This document shows, in pieces, positions 8,901 to 16,399 of a stretch of 21,773 nucleotides of DNA. The DNA comes from Hypsibius dujardini (lineage: Eukaryota; Tardigrada; Eutardigrada; Parachela; Hypsibiidae): assembly GCA_001579985.1 (NCBI GenBank), contig LRSR01002369.1:1-21773 (forward strand), given 5' to 3'. The translations under genes were made by a program, and so were the position numbers. Numbering within the stretch: the stretch's first letter is position 1; every line of letters starts with the position of its first letter. The notes under the pieces are model-generated. The model had not been told where the DNA came from and ran no database searches. It was given only the letters and a program-made list of their open reading frames with translations.

Positions 8901-11900
8901 TAGCGCAAGCGGACCTCGATTACCTCTTGATGAAAGAATGCGAGGAGGTGGCGGTCGTGAACGACTGTGAAATCGAAGTTGGCAAGGTGCCGCCTAAACA
9001 CCCTAACTGGATAGTGTGTTACACGATCGGCAACCACGGGTGGAACCACCACTCCTGTACCACGCGGGCCGAGCTCCGGGAGAAAAATTGCGACTTGCCG
9101 GACGACGAGTTTTGGCCGTTATCATCGAAACCTCCTCAAAACACGGAAAAAACGAGACCCGACACGGAAAAGGATCAGTCGAATCCGGATGGTGATGTTG
9201 GGAATGGTCGGTCGGATACCGAGTCCGCGGGCCCGGAAACACAACATCAGCTTGGGGACAAACTTAACCCAGATGGAGACGCCGAGGTGGAATCTTCGGC
9301 CAGTGCACGAGGCCACGGTTGTCAACACAAGCAAGTACGACGAGCCCTACAGCCACTGCCACTAGCGTGGACGAGACCCGGTAAAGGGATACTCAAAGTC
9401 ACGCACCAAGTCCCGCAACCGGATCGGAAACAAAGCCGACTGTATCAATACAGGTTCCTTCCGATGGAGGCTACGGAGTATGCCGAGTTGAACGCGGTAC
9501 TCCCCGAGGAGAAGAACTGCCCGGCTTACGACAGCCTGTTTTGGGCCATATCGGACGCCATGCGTTGCCCGAGAGACGACTATAGGCCGGACTTACCAGC
9601 GGTCCGCACACATTATCGCAAAGACGCCATGACGGACGCACAGTGGCTCAGGGAGAGGGTATCGGAATACCTGATAAGTCATCCGAACGAGGTCCGCCCC
9701 ACTGGAGAATATTACCTTCAGGCCAGGGACAAACTCCAGAAGCAGGGTATTAAGGACCCGGGCCATCGAGTCACAGAGTTGGGCGCGTGGTTGGACCGGT
9801 TGAAGGAGTTGAAACGACCGGATTACCAACCCGGACGAGACGAACTCCAGGTACTCGCAATCATCCTAGAGTCCCCCATCTACGTCCATGACCCTGGAAA
9901 GGGACGGATCGACTATTACAGGCCAACCCCGGAGTTCGAAGACTGGGGTCGAGAACAACAGATCCACCTTATGGCCACATCGGATGATCGATACCGGTAC
10001 CTACACAAAGTCGTGCGGGGGATCACCCGGGACGGAACAACGATCATCAAGAGACGCTTGGTTCATTACACGGAACCCACCGGGGACACATCCGGAGGCA
10101 TCGGGGCGTTGTCCGGAATGGATCCGGCGCAGGAGATCCACCCCTGCCAACGACGGTCGTTTGATCCGGACGAACACTACGGAGCTTGGACGGGACGTGT
10201 CACGCCCAATGGGGATGACGTCACCGCCACTTGGCCATACTGGAGAGGCGGCACAACCGTGCGCGACTATCAGAGTGTGAGCCGGTTGAAGTGGGGTGAA
10301 CACGTCCTGGCACAGGACTCGTCGGATTGTGATGTCATACATGTGAGGACCTTACCAATCATAGACCTCAACGCCCAGCAGGAGGCCCCATGTGCGTGGG
10401 CAGGAACCGCGACCGGATTCGATTCGGACGACGCGGACGGCGACTCCATGAAGAATTATCGGGCGGGTCTTGCAGAGGATTTTTTGGAAATCTGTGGAGT
10501 GGGCGGCGTGTCGGGTAAGACACACTATCCGGGTTTCCCGGAGTTGTCGGACTCGGACGCGTCATCGGACGAGTCAGAAGACCAAACCAAGCAGGACACG
10601 GAGTCCGATAGCGAGTCATCGGACTCGGACGAACCGATCGAAGTCGAAAAATGCGAAAACACGGAACAGACAGAGATGGCAGCGATCGACCGACTGCTGT
10701 CGTCTTGGGAGTGTGACGCTCCAGTCATGGAGCTCCGGCCGGCAACACCAGCCCACGGACCTACGGAACGAGGGTCGGACGACGAATGGGGAACGATCCA
10801 AGATTGGAGCCGGAAGGCATGGTTCAGCAGTGAATGGCCGATCTTGGAATACGGCAGTCGGAAACCACCGCGGATGGTGAGAACCCGACGTAACTGGACG
10901 TTGCAATATCACTCCCGGATCGGTCGGATGGATTGGGCTGAGGCGGTCCCTGCAGGCGAAATACCCGCCGATTTGATCCCACACGGATACGGTCCGTTTG
11001 GCCACGCAAAACGAGACGGACCCTACCGGAACCGTTTGCGATGCCCGTCCGATTCCTCGAATCGCGGGTATCCACAAGGAGAGCGATGCAATTTCAGGTG
11101 GTGTTCGAATCGGGTAAGCAACTGGCGGCAACGGAATAGTCCGCTCGAATCGAACTGGACCAGGGAGTACTGGACACGACGGTACAAACGTGCGCCGAAT
11201 AGACAGCGCGAAAGAACGAACGGTTGGTGGGAGTACCCACAGAAAAAACGTGTGGAACGATGTGTACACAATCCGGACCCAGTGGGCATGACGAATCAGC
11301 TCAACTGCAGACCAGAATCCAGTACCAGGAAAAGGGTCGGCTGCCAACAAGACCTCAAAACCCGGAAATCCTTAGAGTCACTGATTTGGAAAGCAAAAAA
11401 AGCGGCGCCACCGTCGGGGCGGGCTCCTTTTCTACCTGGTCAGGCAGATGGAGTGTTCCTGGGTAGTTCCGTTCCGACGGAACCGGATGCGATTCCGGCT
11501 GAACCGGACATGGCCCGGGTAACGTCGGAAGCAATTCCGACAGGACCGGGAGCTGTTTTGGGAATGTCCGGGGCCACTCCGACCGAACCCGGGCACGATC
11601 GGGAAAAGGTGGCAAAGTCACCCGAGAGCGACGAGAACGAATTAGATCTCGCTCCATCTCCATTGTACGTGGACAGGACGAAGGGAAGATTGACGGCGTG
11701 GCATCGGCTCCGCGTGGCTGATATCAAGGCCAAACACCGAGAGGTGTGGAAGGAGTTTGACGAGATCTCGCCACCTGCCGGACCCCACACTTATGATCCG
11801 ACCAGAAAACCATCTAAGTCCAACATGTCCCGGCAGGGCCAGAAACGGACACGCCCGACTTCAAAAGTGTCGTTCAACAAAACCGATGTGCCCATAATCG

Positions 11901-14900
11901 CGATTCCGGAGAAGGTCAGGGCGGATCACGATGAAGCCGTCCAGCAGTGGGAGAAATATTACAACCAGAATCCACCGGATCACACTATCTCGAATCGGGA
12001 TCCGCGGTTGGAGTACCGGGGCTGGGCTCCAATTGAACTGGAGACCAACGTTAAGCTGGCACCGTACGAGGCTCGGAGAGTGGCGGTCCGTGCTCCGGAC
12101 GACTTTCGAGTTTTGGACGGCCCATACATCATTGAAACGAGGATCCTGCAGCCGAACACGCCCGGCCGCAAGTGGAAATGCGGATCAACCGTCAAACGAT
12201 CAAAGATCGGTCGGATGGAACAAGTACGAGATCCAACGACGGGTGAATGGTTGTGGTACGACGCAAAGTCCCACGGGGTCATACCTGAGGAGATGGTGTT
12301 CGCGCCCGAGGTCATCAATGTCCCAAGGTCAGAGAAGCACGACTACTGGTGGGACTGGACGAACGAAGAAAAAGAATGGTGTCGGGACGACGGACGGCTG
12401 ATAGCCCCGGACATCATGGTGGAAATTGTCAATCAACGCGCCTGGATACGGTTGGAGAACCATTCTCCGAACCGGGTCCACTTCCTGAAGGGAAAACCGA
12501 TTGGGATGGTCCAGCGTATCGGTACCCAGGAGGAGGCGGATCTGGTCGGATCGATGCTCACCGTCGAGTCAGTGCTCGGAAAAAGCTCGGGTTACGAATT
12601 CATCAAGGTTCCGACTCCGGAGCAGGTGACGAAATTTCAGGCAATATATAGCGAAATGGTGCTGGATGTCTTTCCAGAGCTCTTTGAGGAGGACACCCCG
12701 GAGGCATCATGTGCGTCGGCAGAACCCGACAATCACAAGCCAGGCGACTCGGACAAACAGCCCGAGAGTGTCCGGCCTCTCCCGGACGAGGAACCAAGAG
12801 AGGGCCCACGCTGGGACAACTTCTTGAAGGAAATGGCGTCCGCAACTTGGAACCCGAAGCTCACGGAGGAGCAACGGGAGAGAGTGTTATCACTCTTTTG
12901 GCGGTTTAACAAACGCTTCCCGATGCCGGATCACAAATTTGTCGGCGGACGGGTACCATTCCAACTTGAGATTAACTTAATCCCAGGGGCTCAACCGGTT
13001 AGAGTCCCACCGACCCGGTGCAGTCTGGCGAAACAACAATTGGTGGACGCACACGTCGCCAAGTTACTCGCGGACGGCGTGATCCGGAAATCAGAGAGCC
13101 CGTGGTCGGCAAATATCACAATCGCGAAGAAGAAGGGTGTGCCCGAGGGCAGGCCGTGCATCAATTTTCGTCGGCTGAATGACCTCACCATCCGGGACAA
13201 CTACCCGCTGCCACACATCGCTGACGTCATCCACGCGATTGGGAAATCGAGCTGGTTCACAATGATGGATCTCGTTGCCGGTTACCATCAGATACCGGTC
13301 CGAGAGTGTGACATCGAGAAAACGGCGTTCATCACCCGGGGCGGGCTCCATGAGTTTCGTCGAGTCCCGTTTGGGTTAAAAAACGCGCCGGCCGTGTTCC
13401 AACGGGCAATGGATATCACTCTGGCAGGCCTCAAATGGAAAACGTGCCTGGCTTTTTTGGACGACGTGGTCATTTATGGCGAGTCGTTCGAAGAGTGTTT
13501 GAAACGGACGACCGCCGTGCTCTGGCGGATGGAGGACAAGGACCTTTTGATCAAAGCCAAGAAATGTCAGATCATGGCGAATGAGATTAGCATCCTCGGA
13601 TACATCGTGGATGGACGCGGAACACGGCAGGACCCCGAGAAGATTCGGGCGATCGTCAACATGCCGGCTCCGAAAGACAAACACGGCATCCAGGTGTTCC
13701 TTGGACTTGCAAATTTTTACCGCGAATACGTCATTGGATACGGAATCATAGCAACCCCCATCACGCGACTGCTGAAAGGGGGTGTGGCTTGGAAATGGGG
13801 TCCGGAGGAGCAAGGGGCGTTTGACGCGCTCAAGGCCGCCATTGCGTCCGATCCCATCATCGCACATTTTAATCCGGATCTTCCTTCGATCGTCCGGACG
13901 GACGCATGCAAAACTGGAATCGGCGCTATTCTTACACAGGACGGGAAAATCGTCGCTACGGCCAGCCGGACCACGTCTGACTGCGAGACCCGTTACTCGA
14001 TATCGGAACTAGAGGCACTTGCGATCAAATACGCGTGCCAGAAGTTTCGCATGTTCCTGGAGGGAACCCGGTTCAAGGTCTATAGTGATCATAAGCCACT
14101 GACAAGTATGATGGACATGAAGAAGAAAGCGTGCGCCTCGACCCGGATCAACAACTGGATGGAGGGCCCGCTGGCGGACTACGACTTCGAGGTCATCTAC
14201 CAACCCGGAAAGAAAATGGGTGACGCGGACGCGCTCAGTCGTGCTCCGGTCGACCCGGCTCCAACAGAGGCAGAGCAGGACGAGATCGATTACTCTGTCT
14301 TTCGGATGGAAGCCCTTGGCAGCGTGACCAGGACGACGTCCGACGGTGATCTAGCCCGGGTCCGGCTGGAAGTCCAACCCATAGTCGGAATCTGGACTTC
14401 GGACGAACGGGAGAACGTCCGGAAATGGAGATCCACTATGAAACAACACTTCTGTCACGAACACGAAACGTCCGAGTCGGGTCCGGCCGAACCCGTTTTC
14501 GAGTCCCGTATGGCAAAGCCACAGCAGGAGCTCGACCTCGTGGAGGAGTTCGAGGTGTTCTCGGCAGAAATTGCTGAGTCAGCTCAACGACCTTCGGACG
14601 TCCAACGAGCAGTCGCGGAAGCGACCGGACTTGACGTAAACGAGCTCGTCGACAAGGACGAAGAAGAACGGATCAACATCGACGAATGGACGGAACAAAA
14701 CAGCATCCGAACCACCGACTTTATAACGGCCCAGAAGAAGGACAAGGTCGCAAGACGATTGGTGGAAGTCGCTCAGCTTAGGGGACGTGCTCCTACGCGA
14801 AACGAGCAAGTTCAAGCCAGACATTATGCAGTCCGAAACGGCCTATTGTATCGAGTCGAACAACGTGGTCCCGTGGTAGTACACCGGTTGTACGTACCCG

Positions 14901-16399
14901 TGGGACTCAGACTCGGGATCATCAAAGAGGCACACGATCATCCGTTGTCCGGTCATTTCGGAGTGACCAAAGTCTGGAAGCGGCTAAACCATCTGTTCTT
15001 TTGGCCGAAAATGACATCAAGTATCACCGCGTACGTCCGGTCTTGCGAGGCGTGTCAGGTTTACGGAAAGGGATCCCGGGCCGCACCCCAAGGATTCCAT
15101 GGACAGACGGAGATCGGTGGAATCGGTGAGATAGGAGCCATCGATTTCATGGGACCCATCGAAGAGTCGTACCAGGGCGACAATTACATCATCCTGTACA
15201 GCGACATCACGTCCAAGTACGTGATTTGCCGGGCCACCCATGACTGCTCGGCCGAGACGGCGGCAAAGTTTTTCTACGAGGATGTCGTCTGCGGGCCCGG
15301 AGCACCGAAAATCCTCATCTCCGATCAAGGTAGTCATTTCGTTGGACATGTCATGCGACACCTGCTGAAGATCACCGGAATTAAGCATGTCACCACGACT
15401 GCGTATCATCCGAAGGCCAATGCCAACGCGGAACGTCGGATGGGTATCATGAAATCGGCGCTCGCGAAACAAGTGGAAAAAAGTCGCCGGGACTGGGCGC
15501 AGTTCGTCGCACCAACAGCATTCGCTTACAACAGCGCGTCCCATGCAACAACTGGTCATCCGCCACACTTGATGTGGTTTGGACGCGAGCCCCGACATCC
15601 GATTGACATGAAATATCTTGGCCCGGAACTCGAAAAATACACCGATCGAGACGCCTTGATCCAGAACATCACTCGGAGAGTGGCGGTCCTCACGGACGAG
15701 GCTACCCAAGGCGTGGACGCCCTTCACAAAAAACATCAAGATCAAATCGACCGAACCCGTCGAGCGCCAACATACCGGAAGGGAGACTGGGTGATGATTG
15801 ACGACATGGGCAAGCGAACAGTCGGATCTCGAGGTGCACTCAAGGCCAACCATCTGGGTCCGTTCCGGATCCAGGCGGCCACGTTCCCTGGTGCATACAA
15901 GATCCAACGGATTGATTCCGATGGCGACGGCCGGACAGTGTCCATCGAACGGATGAAACCATTTTCAGCACGCGATAACGCTATCCCGGCCATTGAGGGT
16001 TTCGGGAAAGATCATCCGGTGGACAAACCCGCGTTCGAAGACGGATACCATCTCCACGATGATTACGAGCCGGGAGGTCCGAAAGAACATTTGTTGCCAA
16101 ACGATCTCATCGCGACAGAGGATATGAAAGCCTTCAAGGAGGGAATGCGGAAAATCTCCATAAAGGATCAAAAAGCTATCCGCAAGCATGACTACACAGA
16201 TGTGACGGAAAGGAAGAAAAAACGACAAAGTCCGACCAGCCCGGCAGCGGTGGCCAAGCCCCAGTTGGACGCGAAAGCGCTCCAGCCGGATCCAAAGCCA
16301 CCCCAGCCGGACACGAATCCGACAAAACCGGCCACGACCGGACTCGGCACCAGAAAATCCAGCTTCGGCAGGACGATACGTGCCCCGGCCCGCGATTAA
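5825..16399 (+). CDS. pol: Pol polyprotein, made as a Gag-Pol frameshift product
   Basis: An uninterrupted 3524-codon frame, -1 relative to gag. Its first ATG is at 5825, but the frameshift signal shows that ribosomes enter at 5894, so the product should be Gag residues 1-1468 followed by Pol residues 24-3524, about 4969 aa. Domains by Pol residue: disordered 1-280; unknown repeat copy 1 at 294-390; retropepsin with DTGAS at 519; repeat copies 2-4 at about 636-735, 807-905 and 960-1060; OTU-like about 1222-1400; Ser/Asp-rich near 1573-1612; Arg/Trp-rich near 1720-1865; beta-rich pre-RT domain about 2060-2265; RT about 2376-2610; RNase H about 2670-2806; linker; integrase 3037-3365; basic Pro-rich tail. 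All main catalytic residues are present. Typical gypsy Pol is about 1000-1500 aa. The excess lies in the N-terminal half. Confidence 0.95.
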   Translation: MEFSTTRRPTAGQQRKWKRGCGKRQRMIVQLGSIIQQPKEPSTLSGGRPPPLSSPREAAGTAPLPGIRSPLTLKTRNSQTTTPDTRWPSPPAVLDPDPDGFVFVKRTIPVAKRTYGEVVTAVAIPLSANSFAELEVEEEQEGLSRMANESCSEETDVERYDSGQPGSIWSQQRRNPSSPAKKSPAQKPTAKEESREGDPIANPNPVRGNGPQREALGNPDGASRGRSSKGTSTGKPTKEHDGLGAEPGHSQGESCVEVDAHSTDGQSQAGDRREFPTWFRWLVEGRAPDMAPGEHILQVLIQWPRDRLPPPDEASQFEKDLRARLHVAVLEVEPITASCSVVWRTMDPLGAESEYIQGLIEEVTRERYPWAKSHLHFHPYGCISDQEEFRVPPTYDVRYAPPESECPTHGSLRAAAGFAVPGSVYTGTVVPGPEDSGRTEPRQPDSHDLVILEDDPTSRPEAKPVFQRGWTDQGYTDDICIGWTDALVEGPPKYPTIFPQARLRAEIGSCGLLTNPILDTGASMSVISSELCDAAGVEYYPLPKENQQRCRGITGHVMVLGEFFTMLQMRILNQTITVPIAVARDPRTKFLLGMNILTRLNCMYDFSGMRLINRVSETQGVWPREGFMTDRESDPVPLVHCVIEWDYYPPKTKEELAEFVRDVERISWIRDRGARVVLTQEAATCAIYWTNLEGWNVPDLHKAHGRIKEHAITLLGEGTEVSRLVVQGPEGKIRLESCDEMRSKGDTAAVAAAEAATEEPWLMEFTAEDTPAPNITTTSLHLPDVLPECTKDGPKTTREGSSEGHNWGRVLAGLIEFPFGFSIHDRKANRLVDCLSKGGFTAPSHLVISNQTHCCMAVWTNWEDGMGGVIEKTRRAVEQRLRQTVFRTSKVLPIRQVDVPPGPIQVGILDLHPGVCQERRVGSKEVSDQLLQLETYPIHLSTTIHPDGSETFNQRDVTAPELVYLLIQYPYDHIPTEEEYRTLRDRLMTADVIKTRGCYLVVSRQTQSCTIAWTDRQDWTYLQMKVAQADLDYLLMKECEEVAVVNDCEIEVGKVPPKHPNWIVCYTIGNHGWNHHSCTTRAELREKNCDLPDDEFWPLSSKPPQNTEKTRPDTEKDQSNPDGDVGNGRSDTESAGPETQHQLGDKLNPDGDAEVESSASARGHGCQHKQVRRALQPLPLAWTRPGKGILKVTHQVPQPDRKQSRLYQYRFLPMEATEYAELNAVLPEEKNCPAYDSLFWAISDAMRCPRDDYRPDLPAVRTHYRKDAMTDAQWLRERVSEYLISHPNEVRPTGEYYLQARDKLQKQGIKDPGHRVTELGAWLDRLKELKRPDYQPGRDELQVLAIILESPIYVHDPGKGRIDYYRPTPEFEDWGREQQIHLMATSDDRYRYLHKVVRGITRDGTTIIKRRLVHYTEPTGDTSGGIGALSGMDPAQEIHPCQRRSFDPDEHYGAWTGRVTPNGDDVTATWPYWRGGTTVRDYQSVSRLKWGEHVLAQDSSDCDVIHVRTLPIIDLNAQQEAPCAWAGTATGFDSDDADGDSMKNYRAGLAEDFLEICGVGGVSGKTHYPGFPELSDSDASSDESEDQTKQDTESDSESSDSDEPIEVEKCENTEQTEMAAIDRLLSSWECDAPVMELRPATPAHGPTERGSDDEWGTIQDWSRKAWFSSEWPILEYGSRKPPRMVRTRRNWTLQYHSRIGRMDWAEAVPAGEIPADLIPHGYGPFGHAKRDGPYRNRLRCPSDSSNRGYPQGERCNFRWCSNRVSNWRQRNSPLESNWTREYWTRRYKRAPNRQRERTNGWWEYPQKKRVERCVHNPDPVGMTNQLNCRPESSTRKRVGCQQDLKTRKSLESLIWKAKKAAPPSGRAPFLPGQADGVFLGSSVPTEPDAIPAEPDMARVTSEAIPTGPGAVLGMSGATPTEPGHDREKVAKSPESDENELDLAPSPLYVDRTKGRLTAWHRLRVADIKAKHREVWKEFDEISPPAGPHTYDPTRKPSKSNMSRQGQKRTRPTSKVSFNKTDVPIIAIPEKVRADHDEAVQQWEKYYNQNPPDHTISNRDPRLEYRGWAPIELETNVKLAPYEARRVAVRAPDDFRVLDGPYIIETRILQPNTPGRKWKCGSTVKRSKIGRMEQVRDPTTGEWLWYDAKSHGVIPEEMVFAPEVINVPRSEKHDYWWDWTNEEKEWCRDDGRLIAPDIMVEIVNQRAWIRLENHSPNRVHFLKGKPIGMVQRIGTQEEADLVGSMLTVESVLGKSSGYEFIKVPTPEQVTKFQAIYSEMVLDVFPELFEEDTPEASCASAEPDNHKPGDSDKQPESVRPLPDEEPREGPRWDNFLKEMASATWNPKLTEEQRERVLSLFWRFNKRFPMPDHKFVGGRVPFQLEINLIPGAQPVRVPPTRCSLAKQQLVDAHVAKLLADGVIRKSESPWSANITIAKKKGVPEGRPCINFRRLNDLTIRDNYPLPHIADVIHAIGKSSWFTMMDLVAGYHQIPVRECDIEKTAFITRGGLHEFRRVPFGLKNAPAVFQRAMDITLAGLKWKTCLAFLDDVVIYGESFEECLKRTTAVLWRMEDKDLLIKAKKCQIMANEISILGYIVDGRGTRQDPEKIRAIVNMPAPKDKHGIQVFLGLANFYREYVIGYGIIATPITRLLKGGVAWKWGPEEQGAFDALKAAIASDPIIAHFNPDLPSIVRTDACKTGIGAILTQDGKIVATASRTTSDCETRYSISELEALAIKYACQKFRMFLEGTRFKVYSDHKPLTSMMDMKKKACASTRINNWMEGPLADYDFEVIYQPGKKMGDADALSRAPVDPAPTEAEQDEIDYSVFRMEALGSVTRTTSDGDLARVRLEVQPIVGIWTSDERENVRKWRSTMKQHFCHEHETSESGPAEPVFESRMAKPQQELDLVEEFEVFSAEIAESAQRPSDVQRAVAEATGLDVNELVDKDEEERINIDEWTEQNSIRTTDFITAQKKDKVARRLVEVAQLRGRAPTRNEQVQARHYAVRNGLLYRVEQRGPVVVHRLYVPVGLRLGIIKEAHDHPLSGHFGVTKVWKRLNHLFFWPKMTSSITAYVRSCEACQVYGKGSRAAPQGFHGQTEIGGIGEIGAIDFMGPIEESYQGDNYIILYSDITSKYVICRATHDCSAETAAKFFYEDVVCGPGAPKILISDQGSHFVGHVMRHLLKITGIKHVTTTAYHPKANANAERRMGIMKSALAKQVEKSRRDWAQFVAPTAFAYNSASHATTGHPPHLMWFGREPRHPIDMKYLGPELEKYTDRDALIQNITRRVAVLTDEATQGVDALHKKHQDQIDRTRRAPTYRKGDWVMIDDMGKRTVGSRGALKANHLGPFRIQAATFPGAYKIQRIDSDGDGRTVSIERMKPFSARDNAIPAIEGFGKDHPVDKPAFEDGYHLHDDYEPGGPKEHLLPNDLIATEDMKAFKEGMRKISIKDQKAIRKHDYTDVTERKKKRQSPTSPAAVAKPQLDAKALQPDPKPPQPDTNPTKPATTGLGTRKSSFGRTIRAPARD
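5888..5949 (+). promoter_or_regulatory. Programmed -1 ribosomal frameshift signal (gag to pol)
   Basis: The slippery heptamer G GGA AAC lies at 5888-5894, phased X-XXY-YYZ against the gag frame. Six bases later a perfect 9-bp stem forms between 5901-5909 and 5922-5930 around a 12-base loop. Loop bases CTGGG (5915-5919) can also pair with CCCAG (5945-5949), giving an H-type pseudoknot with about 14 bases in the long loop. The gag TGA (5904-5906) lies within the stem. A slip at AAC continues from 5894 in the frame that runs open to 16399. The heptamer is of the type used by some betaretroviruses. Confidence 0.9.
6704..6990 (+). other. Pol repeat domain, copy 1 (unknown function)
   Basis: Pol residues 294-390, before the protease. 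A hydrophobic strand with IQWPRD is followed by an acidic helix and then SCSVVW with C339 and W343. The same order of elements appears three more times after the protease. I do not recognise a known family. The pattern of strand, helix, strand with Cys-x3-Trp, helix suggests a small alpha/beta fold. Confidence 0.55.
7337..7624 (+). other. Retropepsin (aspartic protease) domain of Pol
   Basis: Residues about 505-600 contain the catalytic DTGAS (D519), preceded by a hydrophobic strand, and later FLLGMNIL, which matches the retropepsin hydrophobic-hydrophobic-Gly signature. It would act as a homodimer to process Gag and Gag-Pol. The length of about 95 residues is normal. Confidence 0.9.
7730..9004 (+). 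other. Pol repeat domain, copies 2-4 (unknown function)
   Basis: Three diverged copies follow the protease at residues about 636-735, 807-905 and 960-1060. Each starts with a strand resembling (V/L)IEW, LIEFP or LIQYPYD, then a charged helix, then TCAIYWT, CCMAVWT or SCTIAWT. Cys and Trp are four residues apart in every copy (C685/W689, C855/W859, C1009/W1013), as in copy 1. The connecting segments are acidic and disordered. Divergence between copies is high, so the duplications are old while the frame stays open, which implies purifying selection. Confidence 0.6.
9488..10024 (+). other. OTU-like domain without the usual catalytic Cys
   Basis: Residues about 1222-1400 follow the layout of OTU deubiquitinases. 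YDSLFWAIS (S1237) aligns with the DGNCLFxAI block. WLRERVSEYL (from 1274) aligns with the LR..v..yl helix, and ELQVLAIILESPIYVHD (from 1340) with the EL.ALA..l..PI.V block. A final strand IHLM... (from 1380) stands before the place of the terminal His. The nucleophile position holds Ser, and the usual HY is replaced near R1391-Y1392. The domain may be an inactive ubiquitin-binding relative, may use C1232 instead, or may be a chance likeness. OTU-like domains have been reported in some retroelements (from memory). Confidence 0.4.
10541..11440 (+). other. Acidic then Arg/Trp-rich low-complexity region of Pol
   Basis: Residues about 1573-1612 are a dense Ser/Asp/Glu run. Residues about 1720-1865 are rich in Arg, Trp, Tyr and Asn with scattered Cys (C1740 onward), like an RNA-binding segment. 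A short PTEP/PAEP-type repeat follows near 1880-1925. The role is unknown. Such a basic stretch could act as a second nucleic-acid-binding region. Confidence 0.5.
12002..12619 (+). other. Beta-rich domain just upstream of RT
   Basis: Residues about 2060-2265 have an alternating strand pattern, with VKLAPYEARRVAV, a cis-Pro-rich middle and ENHSPNRVHFLKGKPIGMV near the end. Many gypsy Pols have a similar beta-barrel segment between protease and RT, with some likeness to the dUTPase fold. No dUTPase catalytic motif was recognised, so an enzyme is not claimed. Confidence 0.35.
12950..13660 (+). other. Reverse transcriptase domain of Pol
   Basis: Residues about 2376-2610 show the standard blocks: SPWSANI, a basic KKK, RPCINFRRLND, FTMMDLVAGYHQI, FRRVPFGLKNAP and FLDD with catalytic D2546 and D2547, the third Asp being that of MMDL. 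LGYIV and QVFLGLANFYREYV follow into the connection region. This places the element in Ty3/gypsy. No motif is damaged. Confidence 0.97.
13830..14245 (+). other. RNase H domain of Pol
   Basis: Residues about 2670-2806 carry RTDACKTGIGAIL (D2693), SISELEALA (E2728 or E2730) and YSDHKPL (D2755), and end near GDADALSRAP. This is the usual gypsy RNase H, directly after the RT connection. It would degrade the RNA strand and generate the plus-strand primer. Confidence 0.95.
14930..15965 (+). other. Integrase domain of Pol
   Basis: Residues about 3037-3380. The zinc-binding HHCC uses H3039, H3044, C3074 and C3077. The catalytic triad is D3107, D3167 and E3203, with 35 residues between the last two as in the D,D-35-E family. 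A C-terminal GPF module (G3345-F3347) is present. I saw no clear chromodomain after it. The tail to 3524 is basic and Pro-rich. A linker of about 230 residues between RNase H and integrase (2806-3037) is longer than usual. Confidence 0.96.

Noticed and set aside
12002-12619. Active dUTPase
   Set aside because: Strand pattern is suggestive only; none of the dUTPase catalytic motifs is recognisable.
15017-15907. Long antisense open frame (296 codons), and others at 5143-5928 and 10616-11350
   Set aside because: They lie wholly opposite gag or pol, have no domain likeness, and are expected in GC-rich coding DNA lacking stops on the other strand.
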